A DNA stretch of 64,000 nt, taken from assembly GCA_020744425.1 (NCBI GenBank), contig JAGMUV010000016.1:62001-126000 (forward strand), read 5' to 3'. The notes under the pieces are model-generated. The model saw nothing but the letters and a program-made list of their open reading frames with translations, did no database searches and had not been told where the DNA came from. The stretch is from Dactylonectria macrodidyma (taxonomy: Eukaryota; Ascomycota; Sordariomycetes; Hypocreales; Nectriaceae). Of this stretch, positions 35,031 to 46,964 are shown one piece after another (position 1 is the stretch's first letter; each line of letters opens with the position of its first letter). The translations under genes and the position numbers were made by a program.

Positions 35031-35938
35031 TCCGCGTCGATCGGGCTTGGTATCAATTGACTGGTGCCATCAATGATCCCTGTGGAGCCAATTGTCTGAC
35101 ACAGCTTGCCCCACAATGCCAACGGGTAGTAGTTTGGACGACCCGAGCCAGTGAATTAGTGGCCCCCGCTCTGATTAGCAAACGAAACTTGCGTTAACTA
35201 AGCAAAAATAAAATTTCCTCATACAAAATGCCCAACTTCACTTGCACAGTGCTTGGCCAAAATTGAAGTTATTTACATGAAACAAGCTGTGTCTTATTGA
35301 GAGTTTCATGCTGTTTCATATTATGATATTACTTTTTACATTACAGAAGCGGTTTGGTCGCACGGGCCTAATGTATAATTTCTAAAAATGTCAGGGCTGG
35401 TTACACACAAGGGAGTGAAGAGGGCAGACACGCTGCAAGATAGCAGCTAGCTAGTAGGAATGATGCTGGTGACTGTATTGATCTCTGACCCCCCTTTTTG
35501 CCTTCTTCCTCTAGTAGCTCTTCTTATAGCCAGGTCTAGTGTCCATCCTTCCAATACCTTAGCTAGCTAGCTGTAGCTTAGCTGCTTAGGTCTAGCTAGT
35601 TTGATTGGTCTTCTTAATCCTGAGACTCCGGCCCGGCCGGGTCTCTCGTAACCCGGTCGGAGCTCTCGAATCCGGCCGGTTGCGCTTAGCCCGTGTTCCA
35701 TAACTCCCTCAGCCACTTGCTAGCTGAAAGCTAGCTGTGGCAAACCTGCGACGTAGCTGCGACCTTGTGGCTGTTAGGCGCGGCCGCCACTGTGTGACGG
35801 TGGATTTCTGCAGTTAGGGCCCCATAGACCCTTCTTGTGGCTTTTGGCCTCTGACAAAAAACGCCTCGTTCAAGAATCGGCTTCCACCAAGTTTCATCGA
35901 ATTTTTATCTGCACTAACCTTCCGTAATCACCTCGAAA
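35031..35938. other. Noncoding stretch before the pogo fragment
   Basis: It contains many TAGCTAGC-like motifs (35445-35610) and a GC-rich patch with CCGGCC motifs (35630-35690). No gene was found. It may hold the 5' terminus of the pogo fragment that follows. Confidence 0.4.
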
Positions 35939-36345
35939 ATGCCCCGAATGTCTTATACAGAGAATGGCGTTGTCGAAGCCTTACTGGATGTCACAGATAA
36001 CGGCCTCTCCCAGAACCGAGCCGCCCAGAAGCATGACATCCCCCAGACGACTCTCTCAGGCCGATTAAGAGGCCTACCGTCAAAGTCCGAGGTCACCCAG
36101 CCTGCCCAGCTGTTATCCAAGTCTCAGGAGTCCAGATTAGTCACCTGGATACTGAGACAAGAGGCCTTGGGCTATGCTCCATCCCACAGTCATGTTCGCG
36201 CCACCGTCGCGGCCCTCTTGAGACAACAAGGCCGGGAAAGGCCTATCGGTGTACACTGGGTAGCCAGGTTCATGAAACGACATTCGACCATAAAGACGAA
36301 GATAGGGAAACGTTAGGAGGCATCGAGATTCAATTCTGTTACTCC
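35939..36345 (+). pseudogene. Truncated pogo/Fot1 transposase (HTH part only)
   Basis: The frame starts at ATG 35939 with a psq HTH (GLSQNRAAQKHDIPQTTLSGRL) and a CENP-B HTH ending VARFMKRHSTIKTKIGKR. A TAG follows, after which the frame continues as EASRFNSVTP, the residues expected next in this family, so the stop is a mutation. The DDE core is missing, replaced by the hAT gene at 36352. Confidence 0.8.
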
Positions 36346-36375
36346 AATGGATTGCCCTCAAACTTCCTCTCAATT

Positions 36376-38624
36376 ATGGACATTACGAAGGACCATTCAA
36401 ATACACGCGGACGCAAGACTGGAGGTAAAGCCATCTATACTTGCACTGTGTGTCGAGATAAACGATACGACCATAAGGCAAATGCTGCCAATCACGTCAG
36501 AAACAACCATCCCGTCGCATCCAGATCCACCAGGTCTGTATCGGGCACCCAGCGCTCAGTCTCCGCACATTTTCGCCCTGTAGCAAGCGAGGACGCACTT
36601 CGAAATGCCTTCAGCCCGCAAGCATATCAGGAAGCATTGATCAGCATACTCACGCGTCGGAGAGTGCCCTTTTCGGCTATTGAATGGGACGAGTTTAAAC
36701 AACTAGCTCTCGCGTGTAACCCATACATCAAAGACTCCCTCATTACCTCACGGCGTACGATGGTCCGATATATTGCAGCAAACTATGGTTTTTACAGCAG
36801 CGAGATCAAGGACAGTCTCACCACCGCGTCAAGTCCGATTCATATCTCAACAGACCTCTGGACATCACCGCATAGACATTCTCTACTTGCTGTGTGTGCA
36901 CAATGGGTAGATAAAGACTACAAGCTTCGTAAGGCACTACTATCTCTACCAGAATGTGCAGAGAGTCATTCTGGAGAAGCTCAAGCGCAGGCTGTTATCG
37001 ATACTTTAGAGAAGTACGGGATACAGTCAAAACTTGGTTGGCACACGGGTGACAACGCGACATCAAACGACACATGTCTTGAGTCTATACAACGCAAGCT
37101 AATGAGTAGACATAAGGTTAGTCAACTACGCAGTTTAGGCTATAGGCTGACATTGAGTAGATTAAATTCAACGCAAAAGGTCGTCGTATACGCTGTATCG
37201 CGCATATCATTAATCTTTCCCTTCAAGCCTTCCTTCTCGCATCTTCTAAAGAGGCTCTAGTAGCAGCACTCAAGTCAGCATCCGGTGTCACTGGAGAGGA
37301 GCTTCTCTCCCAGTTTTCCGAGGTCCTAGCCTCTCATCGAAAGAAGGCTGCCGCCGAACGAAATACAGCAAAGAGAAAGAGCGGAGAGCCGGCCAGAAAG
37401 CACAAGCGCAAGGGCAGCACGGCTAGCAATACGTCCGTGATATCGGCTGACGACTTTAGCGGCGTTGAGAATGTCCCTGCATTACGCAAGCTTCATGGCT
37501 TAGCTGTGTGGCTAAGTTCATCAAGCCTCCACCAGAATGCGTGGGATAAGGCAGTGGGACTGCGTTTAGGGATGGATAATCGTACCCGCTGGTCGTCCTG
37601 GTATCAGGTCATTGATCGTGCGATTAGAAAGAAGGACAAAATCCAGTCCTTCATGTCTGATCACGAAGAGGCCATCGGAGACAATCGGCTATTAGTTGGA
37701 GATTGGGAGTTGCTAGGCAAAGTACATACGTTTCTTCAGCCATTTGCTTCAGCAACATTGTATGCAGAGGGAGATGACTCGTCTATCTCACAATCGTTGA
37801 TGCTGATGGATATGTTGTTACTCCATTACGAAGAACAACAGGTACCCTTCAATCTATCCACATCAAGTCGATTACTAACGTTGTATCAGAAGATATATCA
37901 GTCGGGTGAACACTCCGACGAACGGATGGTTCGAGCCATCGATATGGGATGGTTCATCCTCTCTACATACTACCGCCTAACTGACCAGGTTCCCGTATAC
38001 GCCGCCGCTCTCCTCCTTGATCCCCGTAAACGCATCGCGTATATCAAGCAGAACTGACCAAAGGAATGGCATGAAGATACTATTGCCTCGGCCACAGCAT
38101 TCTGGCAAAAGGAATTTAATTACGAGCAACCCAGCGACCATCCCTCCACCCCCACGTCGATGCCACCACCGCTGGCAAAGAAGCCAAATCAACTCGCGAT
38201 ACTATCAAAGAAGCTGGAGGCTAGGACTATTAACGCGAGTGTTAGGGATGATTTCACTAGCTTCATCAACGCTGATGCAACAGATATCCCTCCGGATTGT
38301 ACGCCTCTGGAGTGGTGGTGTCAACCACAGCAGAGAAAGCAGTATCCGAAACTTAGCCGCATGGCTATTTGCATTCTTTCTATCCCAGCAGAGTCATCGG
38401 AGCCGGAGAGGACGTTTTCTGGGGCAAGAAGAACTTGTTCATGGGATAGATTACGAATCACATGCAAAACTATCGAGATTATTGAATGTACGGGCAATTG
38501 GTTGCGTCAAGGACTCATACGGCCTCTGCATGAGAATGGGATGGGTCTAATCGGAATCCCACGGCCGGAGGGTGACTCTCAGGACATTGACGATGATAGT
38601 GGGCATTATTTCGACTGGTATTAG
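36376..38624 (+). pseudogene. hAT transposase with one nonsense codon
   Basis: Exon 1 runs 36376-37116 (open from 36352), then a 44-bp intron (GTTAGT...GAGTAG), then exon 2 37161-38624. A BED-type finger (CTVCRDKRYDHKANAANHVRNNH) opens the protein. The RNase H-like core has the ISTDLWTSP first-aspartate motif, a CIAHIINLS motif, NRTRWSSWY and a C-terminal hAT dimerisation region (EWWCQ...LSIPAESSEPERTFS). TGA at 38055-38057 interrupts it between KQN and PKEWHED, where tryptophan fits (TGG to TGA). Otherwise the gene is complete at about 740 codons. It sits directly against the truncated pogo gene, so either the hAT inserted there or the pogo 3' part was deleted. Confidence 0.82.
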
Positions 38625-38649
38625 AGCAGGCGCGGTGGATATTTCTCAC

Positions 38650-38775
38650 CGTCATAAATCGTTCATTCGTTCGTTTAAATCGTTTATTCGTTCGTTTAAC
38701 CGTTTGCAATATTTTTGAACCGTTCAAACGTTTGAGGAAATATTCGACCGTTTAAACGGTTTGCCCATGTATGAT
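38650..38775. repeat. AT-rich subterminal motifs after the hAT gene
   Basis: Repeated CGTTCGTTTAAA, CGTTTAACCG and CGTTTAAACGG motifs in both orientations follow the hAT stop. Clusters of short inverted motifs near the ends are typical transposase-binding regions of hAT elements. The exact terminus and the 8-bp target duplication were not found. Confidence 0.5.
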
Positions 38776-38909
38776 AATAAATGCGGTTTCGGCTCCGTAT
38801 CCGTTGGATTGATTATCGGTCTTCTTCCTACTCAGCGGTCCTCCCGTGTTGATGAAGGAAGCAAAGGGATTAGGGTATAACACCCCCTAGAATGCCCTCG
38901 TGCCGTTTC

Positions 38910-40010
38910 TCATGGCATTTTCTCTTTCCCAATAATCTTGACGTGTTCCTCATAAAACTGGAGCATCTGGGTCGTGTTAACACGGAGATCGACAAGCCAT
39001 TGGTGTGACAAAGGAATGGACTACCTTCTGCGGGCACTTTTTGTAGATGATCTGCGTCTCATGTTTGGTCTTCTGGCCGTTCTTCCAAATAAGATAAACG
39101 ATCAGTTTTCCATTGTCGTCCTCCTCGCAAGCGTTAATCTTCTCAATCTCATCCTCCCACAATCCCGAAGGAGGACTCCACTTCTTCACGGCCGCAAGCA
39201 AAGTCTTATCGCCTACATGCGCCTCATTTCGTTGCAATCGCTTGGGCCTTGTGCTGAAAGTGCCATTTGTCGTCCGTCTACGCTTTTTGGTCTTGGCCGC
39301 TCTGTTTGATTCCTCGAAGATCTTGTCCCTCCCACCTATCACGTCAAAATACTCATTGAGAATCTCGTCGCCCGATACCCTTGAGACAACGCGGTGATTA
39401 GAAAATTGAGGGTTAAAGCGGAGATGTCTAGTACGTACTTGAGATTGTCCTCGGGTTCCCAAGTTAAGTCTTTCTTGCTCTCAAAACCCTTCCACTTAAC
39501 CTGAAACATGAGGTTGCCCTAAAAGGACGTCAGTCATGGACGCAGCTAAGCTTTACGAAACGCGGTCACATTTTTGTCGATCGCGTGGTTCTTGATCGTC
39601 TCTACAATAAAACTGAGATTCGTGAGTATCATATGAAGCTCGTGGCAGACAAACAGCTTACAGGCCATCCTCGAGTTCGCCGTCAACTTCCTCTTCATCA
39701 CTCTCGCCCGTAGGAACGCCTTTGGGAGCTTCGACTTTGTCCAGGTTGACAACCAACAGTGGGCTGTCTGAGGTTGACCTTCGGCTCCCCTGAGTGAGGG
39801 CCGTAAACTTGCCCTGATTCGAAGATTTGTCGTCGCTGGGTGCTGCAGCATATTAGCTCTCGTCTTGTCCGGCATGCAGCGGGAGCGGGTGTTGCGTTGG
39901 TGGGATTGGGTTTGGAGCGCGAACGCGACGCGCTCTCTATCTTGGCTGGTGGCGAAACGTTTGGGAGAGGTCGATGAAGGTGATTGTAAGAGATTCTTAC
40001 CTGGAGGCAT
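38910..40010 (-). CDS. Heterochromatin protein 1 (chromo and chromo shadow domains)
   Basis: Six exons: 40010-40001, 39842-39662, 39612-39570, 39518-39439, 39379-39025 and 38966-38910, joined across GT-AG introns of 158, 49, 51, 59 and 58 bp, all in phase, giving 241 residues. The N-terminus is short and acidic. The chromodomain (about residues 64-105) has FIVETIKNH, VKWKGFE and LTWEPEDNL, with aromatic-cage positions filled. A basic hinge (KTKKRRRTTNG) leads to a chromo shadow domain (SGLWEDEIEKI, YLIWKNG, YKKCPQ, LQFYEEHVKI). By family knowledge this nuclear protein binds H3K9me2/3 through the chromodomain, dimerises through the shadow domain, and supports silencing of repeats. Length is normal for fungal HP1 and no damage is seen. 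The first exon encodes only three codons plus one base. Confidence 0.88.
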
Positions 40011-42337
40011 CCTGATAGCCTATGAACCGCGCGACTTTGGAATATTGCGGTGCCTCCCCAGGTGAACTTCCAGTACGTCGGTTTGTTGTTTCTCAAATGG
40101 ACGGATGATTCACGCAAGGCGGCAGGTCACAGGCATGAGAGAGCACTTTTCCAGATCAGGGCAAGGCGGGGTGCAGGTGCCCCGTTTCGATTGACCCAGC
40201 CACATCCCGAAGGTGGTTAATGTTAAGCTCTCCCTTAGCCAATAAACCATTTTAATTTAAATTCAAGCTGCTCTCAAGTAAGGATTCAAGGCTCCAATCC
40301 TTGTGTCCTTGTAGTTTTAGTAAACTACATCCTTTTTATCCGTGCACGTTCATTTGGTTCCGGGTAGGTCGTTTCCGGAGCAACGTAGCGAACCACAACC
40401 TACTAAAATAAACCAACCTCACCCCAACGCTGTCATCAATAAAGTATATCCACGGTGCTTCGCGAACCTCTTGGCGAGCCACGACTTATCTTCGGCTACA
40501 CGAATGCCCACGAGCCGGGTTTATCGACTTTGTCCATCCCGGCTACGATGGCGGCGATAGCAACCACTGTGCTTTAGCGAGTCATGCGACCAGATATGAG
40601 ACGCGGCCCGTGTCTTGGGGTCGTGTATCCGGTTTCACATCCGGCTTGTCGCATCAAGGACTCCAATCCTTACGACATGAGCTTACATAGCTGTGCCTGA
40701 ACATATGGTTGTTCAATTTCGTTCGTTCTTTAGATAATTCTCATCAATGCCATCTCTGATCCCTGTGGAGCCAATTGACATTTTGTTGTTTTAACTGATT
40801 GCAATAGGTGGCATAAGCTACTGGATCCGCTCGATTTTAAAATGGAAGAGAAATCACTAGATGATGATCCTTCAAGGACATAGTCAAATGAAATTCTGCC
40901 TACACGCCTCTTGTTTCTACTCAAAGGCAAAAGCTAGAAGCGGCCTTAGTTTGGGAATTATAGCCCTCACATTCATAGTATCGCTCGAGTGCCCTTTAGC
41001 CAGCTGCCAGAGCTCTCAGGCCATGGCTTCGACGCGGAGCGGGAGAACCAGGGTCCCCGATGGGGTGGTCTACGTTATCTCCTCTCCGGGGAAAGAGAAA
41101 ACAACATCGATCCATTGCCGTTTTTGGGCTTGGCCGGTTGCAGCCACAACAGCCCTGTTGAAGGGTAAGCAAGGCAGATTTGGGCACACGCTGACCACGT
41201 AGCGGTGGAGGGGAATTGTGGCAGGGCAGTAACGGGGATGGGGAATCATTGGGTGTAGTCTCTTGCCTCAGTTGTGAGGGTGACACGCTTACCCCGCACA
41301 CCCTGTCAGCATCAAATCGTAGTCGGGCAGACCGGCCCGCCCCGCGAGGATTGCTTAGAACCGACTCGGACCTGCGTTTTGTTCGCCCTCCAAGAAAAAA
41401 CTTGCTGCTGCATTGCAGGCATTGGTCGTAATTGAGCTTCCTCTTTTGCTTCATACAATACGGACACTCATGATCGCAGCCAAGGCGGATAAAACCGGCA
41501 AGATGCGGTGTTTTCTCTGTTGAAATGAGCATGTTATGTTGATTGAAGGAGAAAAAAAACTAGCGCTAACAAGCGGAAGCTATTGACAAGAAGACATCCA
41601 CATCCCCACCACCAATGGATCGGAATAGCCATTGATCCGTTAAACAACGGATCTCAACATTCTCAGCCACCATTGCCGGAAATGCATTGACCGATTGCTA
41701 CCTGATACTGAAATCTGCCGCCACGCAAAAAAAAGTCGTGCACTTTGTTGTCGGAACTGCACGTTGCCTTGGTCGAGCTGAGGTTGCTTACATACTGGGG
41801 GTTGCGGGGGGCTCGTGATCGGCCGTGCTAAGCGGTGGCCAGTATCAAACACCTGCATCCTGACGGGACATTGATTCCGGGAGGGAAGACAATACCATCG
41901 TTATTGCAACCTGACGGCTCTTGGTGTTGTGGATCATTATTGTGGGTCACTGTCTGTGATAGGAAGGAATGAGGCCAGACGGCAAGTGTGGCTCAGATCA
42001 CCAACAGCGCGTCCGCGATTACGATAAAAAAGTCATTGGCTTGACCCCCTGTCATCATTAGCGCGATAGGCATATGAGTGGCATTTTCTTTGGACTTGAT
42101 GCGAGTCGCTGGCCAGTACTGTTAGGAGTGTGTGTCGGGCCTCTGTCCAGTGTTTTCCGTGCTGCTTTCTGTAGAACTCCTTCCTATCATCAGAAGAAAC
42201 GACTTGGTTGTTTTGCTATTCTCCTTGCACTGTCCTTTCTCACATTACAAACGAAAGAGTGGAGTGGTCTGTTGAACTACATAGCCCATTGCGTGCCATT
42301 GAATAGTAGATGAAGAGGAGGTCATGAACAAACCAAG
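40011..42337. other. Intergenic region without a convincing gene
   Basis: It should include the HP1 promoter, just above 40010. A 25-bp segment near 40755 (GATCCCTGTGGAGCCAATTG) also occurs near 35075. A 178-residue minus frame at 40996-41532 begins with a cysteine cluster (CDHECPYCMKQK...CLQC) but shows no known domain and no neighbours in frame, so it is not called. Nothing else was recognised. Confidence 0.45.
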
Positions 42338-43817
42338 TTATATTCCGGTATTTGTAATAGCAGTATTGTCCTTCGTCAGAGGTTTGCTGCTCGTTGTCTC
42401 ATCCAAATTGGTTTTGCTGCAATGAACCCCCGATCTTGGACAGCCAGGATGACACGAGCCGTCGTGGCTGCCAATACTACCATTTGAAGCAGGCGAGTAA
42501 GATAGGGGAGGCGTCGTCATGTCCGTAGTAAAAGAATGGTCACTCAACCTCGCCCGTTTCCTCCCTCTTCGACTCTCCCTCTCCAGTACCAGTTCAAGGT
42601 GTTCCGCATACCAGTCATCATCTGACGCCTCCTTCGAAGATTCCTCCTCACCTTCGTCAAAGTCGCACTCGTCCTTTGGACTTGAGGCCTTTCGCTTGCG
42701 CGGACTGGCACTCCTACTGCCACCGCCTCCGTAAAGTGCCATCAATGATGCGCCTTCGAGCAACTCTATCTTGGCTTTCGGGAGTCCTTTACCACTATCC
42801 TCGTCAGACCCTGTCTTGACCCGACTGAACTTTGCAATGCGACGGTCGACGCCGCCAACGATGAAAGGTTTGACGAGGTGTATCACAGCTCATGCAAACC
42901 TCGCAAAGAGGTACTCCTGGCTAACCACATCAGACAGGTGTACGGTCCTATTCTGGTATGACGCGGCAAAGTCCGCGTAGCGAGGATCAAGCACGTGTAA
43001 AACGAATTCTTGCACTTGATGTTCATCTGGTTTGGGGACAAAGGCAAAGACTCGGCGATCGAGACAGATATGGACGTCAGACCGCAGGGTGACAATGTTG
43101 CTTGGGTCATCGATGTCATATCGTCCCTTGCCGTACCGATGCATCCCGTTGATTAAAAACCACTCGCTTTCCTCCTTGGGTATGATATGCGCTTCGGTCA
43201 AGGCGTAGGAAGTGTTGGTAACAGGGCACCGGTTCGAGGTCGATAGAGATTCTGCAGCTCGCAAGGGCCAGAATGATGGTAGTCGGTTGTGGGGAAACTG
43301 CCAATCCCTAAAGCTGGGAACAACGGGATACTCGTCTATACCGGATGAACATTAGCGGCTGCTAGGAAATCGCAGCGCTTACCATCGCCCTCGACAAAAA
43401 ACCAGTATTCACTCTGCGTCAGGACGGAGTCAGGGCCAGTGTCAGCACGGCGAATCCCCTTGTCGTCGCTCGTAAGATAACCGGTGGCGAAGGCATTGCT
43501 GGCAACAATCTGACAAGCTAGGAGGGCGATTTGAGCATCGACGCCAAACAGGTCGGGTTGCGACGGGCTCGGGTCGACGCGAGGCAGGCTAAAGAGAATG
43601 TTGACCGGGGTAGGATAGCCTGGATGATAGAAGAGGTTGTTATCGCTCCGCAAAGTACGAGACCTGGGCACAGAAATCGCAGGAAGTCGGACCATCGGCA
43701 ATGGAGTTGCTGGGGATTGTCTGGCGCGTCATGACGATAATACACAAGATGGATGTTTCGGGGAGCTTGTGTTGACGTAGATGTGGAGTTGTTGGATTCC
43801 AGGGCAACCAGCATCAT
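42338..43817 (-). pseudogene. HNH endonuclease-domain protein, frameshifted and interrupted
   Basis: Pieces in order are: 43817 to about 43705 (LVALESNN...RNIHLVYYRHD); a frame change near 43700; 43701-43383 (LPAISVPRSRTLRSDNNLF...); a 47-bp intron 43382-43336; and exon 43335-42338. The HNH_2-type core is complete: AHIIPKEES, PSNIVTLR and VHICLDRR supply H, N and H. TGA at 42892-42890 interrupts the last exon between ARFA and AVIHL, where tryptophan would fit. The C-terminal 180 residues are acidic and serine-rich with a basic patch (RKRKASS). Such genes are common, uncharacterised fungal proteins. Frameshift and stop indicate a dead gene unless the frame change reflects a missed splice. Confidence 0.7.
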
Positions 43818-44001
43818 CGGATCATCTTTGTCCCGATAAAACCCGTACCCCGCAAGCGTCGCCCCTTTGCTTCAACAATCATACCTTGCAGGGATAAAAT
43901 TCTTGGCAGTGGCCCAATTAGTCGTGAGCCAAGACTTCAATGTGGGGCACCACTCTCTTCCCACCTATCTCCTCTTCCTTTTCTTCAAAAGTTTATAACT
44001 A

Positions 44002-45860
44002 ACGTACATGATAAGCATGCGGATCAAACAAGCATGCGGATCAAAAATCATAACCTTCGAAATAGAAATCGCTATAAAAACACAACAAACCATCTAATCA
44101 ATTAAAATCAATCACTATACTCTTCCCAATATATCCCAATAACTACCTACACGTCCTTGCATTATGTCCGGGCTTGCCGCACACTCCACAGCGCCTTTCC
44201 TTCGGTCGCGCTGACCCTCCTTGACCACCACTTTTCGACGATTCAGCCACTACCTGCGCATTAACATCCATCCGATCAATTGCTTCCCTTCCTTCATCTA
44301 CTGTCATCACCCCTCTTTTCTGTAGGCGGGTCCTTTTTGCCCTACGGCGCCGGCTTAGTATCTCATTTGCCTGTCGAAGGTCGCGGTTCTCAGCCCTCAA
44401 TAAGGCATTCTCATGCATCATTGCCTTAGTTCCCTTAGAAAGAGACTTTAGTGCTCCTAGAATTGACTCTGGAGAGCTACTTTGATGCCTTCTGATTCGT
44501 CTTTCAAGGTATTCAGACTGAGACCTGGCCTCAAGGACGGTCTTTGGGGTCTTTGAAACCCAAGGGGCAGAGGCGCTAGCCTCCTCCTCAACCGGCGTTG
44601 GAGTCCGTAGCTGCACATCAAGCTTCGAGACTACACTTTCCGGGTCAAGAGGAACAAGCCCGGCTCCTCTAAAGGCTGCCTTGATATTTCTTTCTGTCAT
44701 AGTGGCTTGAAATGCGGCGTAAAAGGCCGGAAAGAACTCGGTCTTCGAAACGTGGGTTATAGAGCATCTGATCAGATGCTCTATTTCTCGACCATAAGCC
44801 TTCTTGAGCAGCCCAAAGCACCCGACGTCAAGAGGCTGAAGCAGATGAGAAGAATGAGGCGGCATACAAAGCGTAATGATCTTGTTCTCCTCGCAATATA
44901 TCTCAAAGTCGGCTGAGTGGTGACTTTCGTGCCCATCGAGGATTAAAAGACGATAGGGACCAGTTGATCGGTTGGTTGTACACCGGTCAAAGTGCTTTAG
45001 CCACTCAAGACCTATCTCGTTATCGGTCCAGCCATTTCGAGACGTTGCAATAGCCCAATCGCCCGGGAGGTTGCTTTCTCGGTACCAGTTGGCGAGGTGA
45101 TATTGGCCTGCACCTATGATAAACGGCTGGATCGCTCGGCCTTCCGCATTGATCGCCTGAATGACAGTAATCCATTCCCGGCTTCCAGGCTGCACTGATT
45201 TTGGTCTTCCACGCCTTTCTGAACCTGTGACGACCATTCCGCTTGCAATCATGCCCATCAGAAAGCCAGTCTCGTCAAAGTTGTAGATATCATCTAATCG
45301 GATGCCGTACTTCGCGATTGTGTTCTCCACGAGCCTAAACCAGTTGCGAATAATAGTCGGATCTTCGCATTTGGCTCTCTGATAGTCGTATTTACGAAAA
45401 AAACGCGTCTTGAGCTCTTCGTGTCGCTTGACGAAGTTAGAAGCCCAGCGCTTGCCGACAGGTAACGCGTCGCGGTCGGCGAGCAATCGGTTGGCCATTT
45501 CTTCAACACCACGCAGTCGCGGGGGAAATCCTCGCGAATCTAGGTCGAGAATGAACTGAATAATGATCTGTTCCTCTAGATCAGATAGTTTGCGTGATTT
45601 AGGGATCCAATCGCAACGCGCGGATATGCCATGCTGTCGGCGGTAGAGAGTAGTATAAGGGATTTCATAGACCTTTGCAGCGCGTCGAAGACTTAATTCT
45701 CGGTTATTTTGGTAGGCCTGAAGTGCAAGAAGCACCTTAGCCTCTATATTCGCCCGCGGCATGCTGGGTGGTTGAGGAATAATTAATCAAATAGAAATGT
45801 TGTAGGTTGAGGGATTTTTGATCCGCATGCTTGTTTGATCCGCATGCTTATCATGTACGT
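44002..45860 (-). mobile_element. pogo element, copy 1 (1,859 bp)
   Basis: It is bounded by terminal inverted repeats of about 47 bp (outer end ACGTACATGATAAGCATGCG) and by TA at 44000-44001 and 45861-45862. Each TIR contains the unit AAGCATGCGGATCAAA twice, a likely double transposase-binding site. Length and encoded protein are identical to copy 2 at 51774-53632, and the terminal and subterminal sequences I compared also match. Confidence 0.95.
44143..45762 (-). CDS. pogo/Fot1-like transposase, copy 1 (539 aa)
   Basis: Intact single exon. psq HTH (LSLRRAAKVYEIPYTTLYRR); CENP-B HTH ending GKRWASNFVKRH; DDE_1 core with aspartates in NFDETGFLMG, LLILDGHESH and LQPLDVGCFGLL; a coiled segment with arginine-rich stretch (RRRRAKRTR); and a terminal CCHC knuckle CGVCGKPGHNARTC. 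The protein is identical to copy 2. Everything needed for cut-and-paste transposition appears present. Confidence 0.93.
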   Translation of the reverse strand: MPRANIEAKVLLALQAYQNNRELSLRRAAKVYEIPYTTLYRRQHGISARCDWIPKSRKLSDLEEQIIIQFILDLDSRGFPPRLRGVEEMANRLLADRDALPVGKRWASNFVKRHEELKTRFFRKYDYQRAKCEDPTIIRNWFRLVENTIAKYGIRLDDIYNFDETGFLMGMIASGMVVTGSERRGRPKSVQPGSREWITVIQAINAEGRAIQPFIIGAGQYHLANWYRESNLPGDWAIATSRNGWTDNEIGLEWLKHFDRCTTNRSTGPYRLLILDGHESHHSADFEIYCEENKIITLCMPPHSSHLLQPLDVGCFGLLKKAYGREIEHLIRCSITHVSKTEFFPAFYAAFQATMTERNIKAAFRGAGLVPLDPESVVSKLDVQLRTPTPVEEEASASAPWVSKTPKTVLEARSQSEYLERRIRRHQSSSPESILGALKSLSKGTKAMMHENALLRAENRDLRQANEILSRRRRAKRTRLQKRGVMTVDEGREAIDRMDVNAQVVAESSKSGGQGGSARPKERRCGVCGKPGHNARTCR

Positions 45861-45862
45861 TA

Positions 45863-46964
45863 ATTACATAAAATAGCTACAATGCTCGGAAAACATCTTC
45901 TCGTCATGGAATAATTCTTTTTAAATAGTAGTGGACTTTGTGCGACCGTTTTCGGAAAAAGCGTACCCTCCACCACCGCCCTGCCACTTGACCTTAACCC
46001 CCATGTTTCGATATGACTTAAGCTAAGCCGCCGCCACATTGAGGCTGTGCTCTCAGGCACACAACGAGGCGTTATCTGAATGAACAAAATAAAAATCAAC
46101 CCCCAAATTCCGAGTTTTGCGCACAGTCGCGGCAGGTCGGCCATCAATTCCTCCGTTGGGCGGGTTCGCGATCTCGGAAAATTGCTGCTGCTGCTGCTGC
46201 TCTTCAGCAGCGTCAGGCTCTTCGATCGGCGCCTCCATCGTGGTTGGCAGCGGCGGCGGCGGTGGTGGTGGTGTTGGTGAAAGGTAGGTGGAGGTCAAAG
46301 AGTGGCAGTGGAAGTGCTAGAATTGAAATGTACGATTACGTAAAATCTCCCCCCAGAATCTCTGTTGTCTGATTGGTCGGAGAAGTGGGACACAGCCCGG
46401 ATAGCAAAACTCTTAGGTATTACTCAAGATCGAAAATCAAGAGTTTATTGACTTGCTGCAAAATGTTTGTTTTTTCAATGTGTAAGTGACCTGGCGCTGC
46501 AGGCGGGGCGAAAATTTTTAACCCACCATAGCAACTGAACCAAGCTACTCCACGATATGAAAAGACGTGCACTTGATCACCGGAATAGGCGCTATCGAAC
46601 GGTATAGCTTTCACCCTCGTACATCTAGTATTTCGGTCCCAACGGTGTCGCGGAGTTGACATCCGTACTTTGGGGGGCGATGTCAAGGGCCTTGCGGTAA
46701 TCAGCGGGGTGGTGATAGGGGACACGGGGTCAAACGGGGGTGGCGCCAACTGTTCGTGATGGAAACGCGGCACATTTCGCGTTTTGACATGTCCTCATTT
46801 TACTACGTGCACGTGGGAAACGCGGCGCACTTCCAGATGGGAAATGATGGTAGAGATTTAAGGGCTGTGATTGGCGTAGAGGTGGAAGTGCGGCGCACTT
46901 CTGATGTGTATTCTTGAGTACTAAGGTCATCACGATGATCGTGATCTTTGCCTCATATCTATCC
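45863..46964. other. Spacer with low-complexity sequence
   Basis: It contains a CTG/CAG-type run (46182-46200) and GGCGGC/GGTGGT runs (46248-46275) that translate on the minus strand to polyglutamine and polyproline in an 81-residue frame. Three copies of a GGCGCACTT-like motif precede the HET gene's 3' end (about 46765-46905). No confident gene. Confidence 0.45.

Noticed and set aside
40996..41532. 178-residue minus frame with a cysteine cluster
   Set aside because: The cysteines do not form a finger I recognise, and the rest is arginine/proline-rich as in shadow frames of GC-rich DNA.
46053..46298. Minus-strand frame with polyproline and polyglutamine
   Set aside because: It is made of simple trinucleotide runs, with no domain and no supporting exon on either side.
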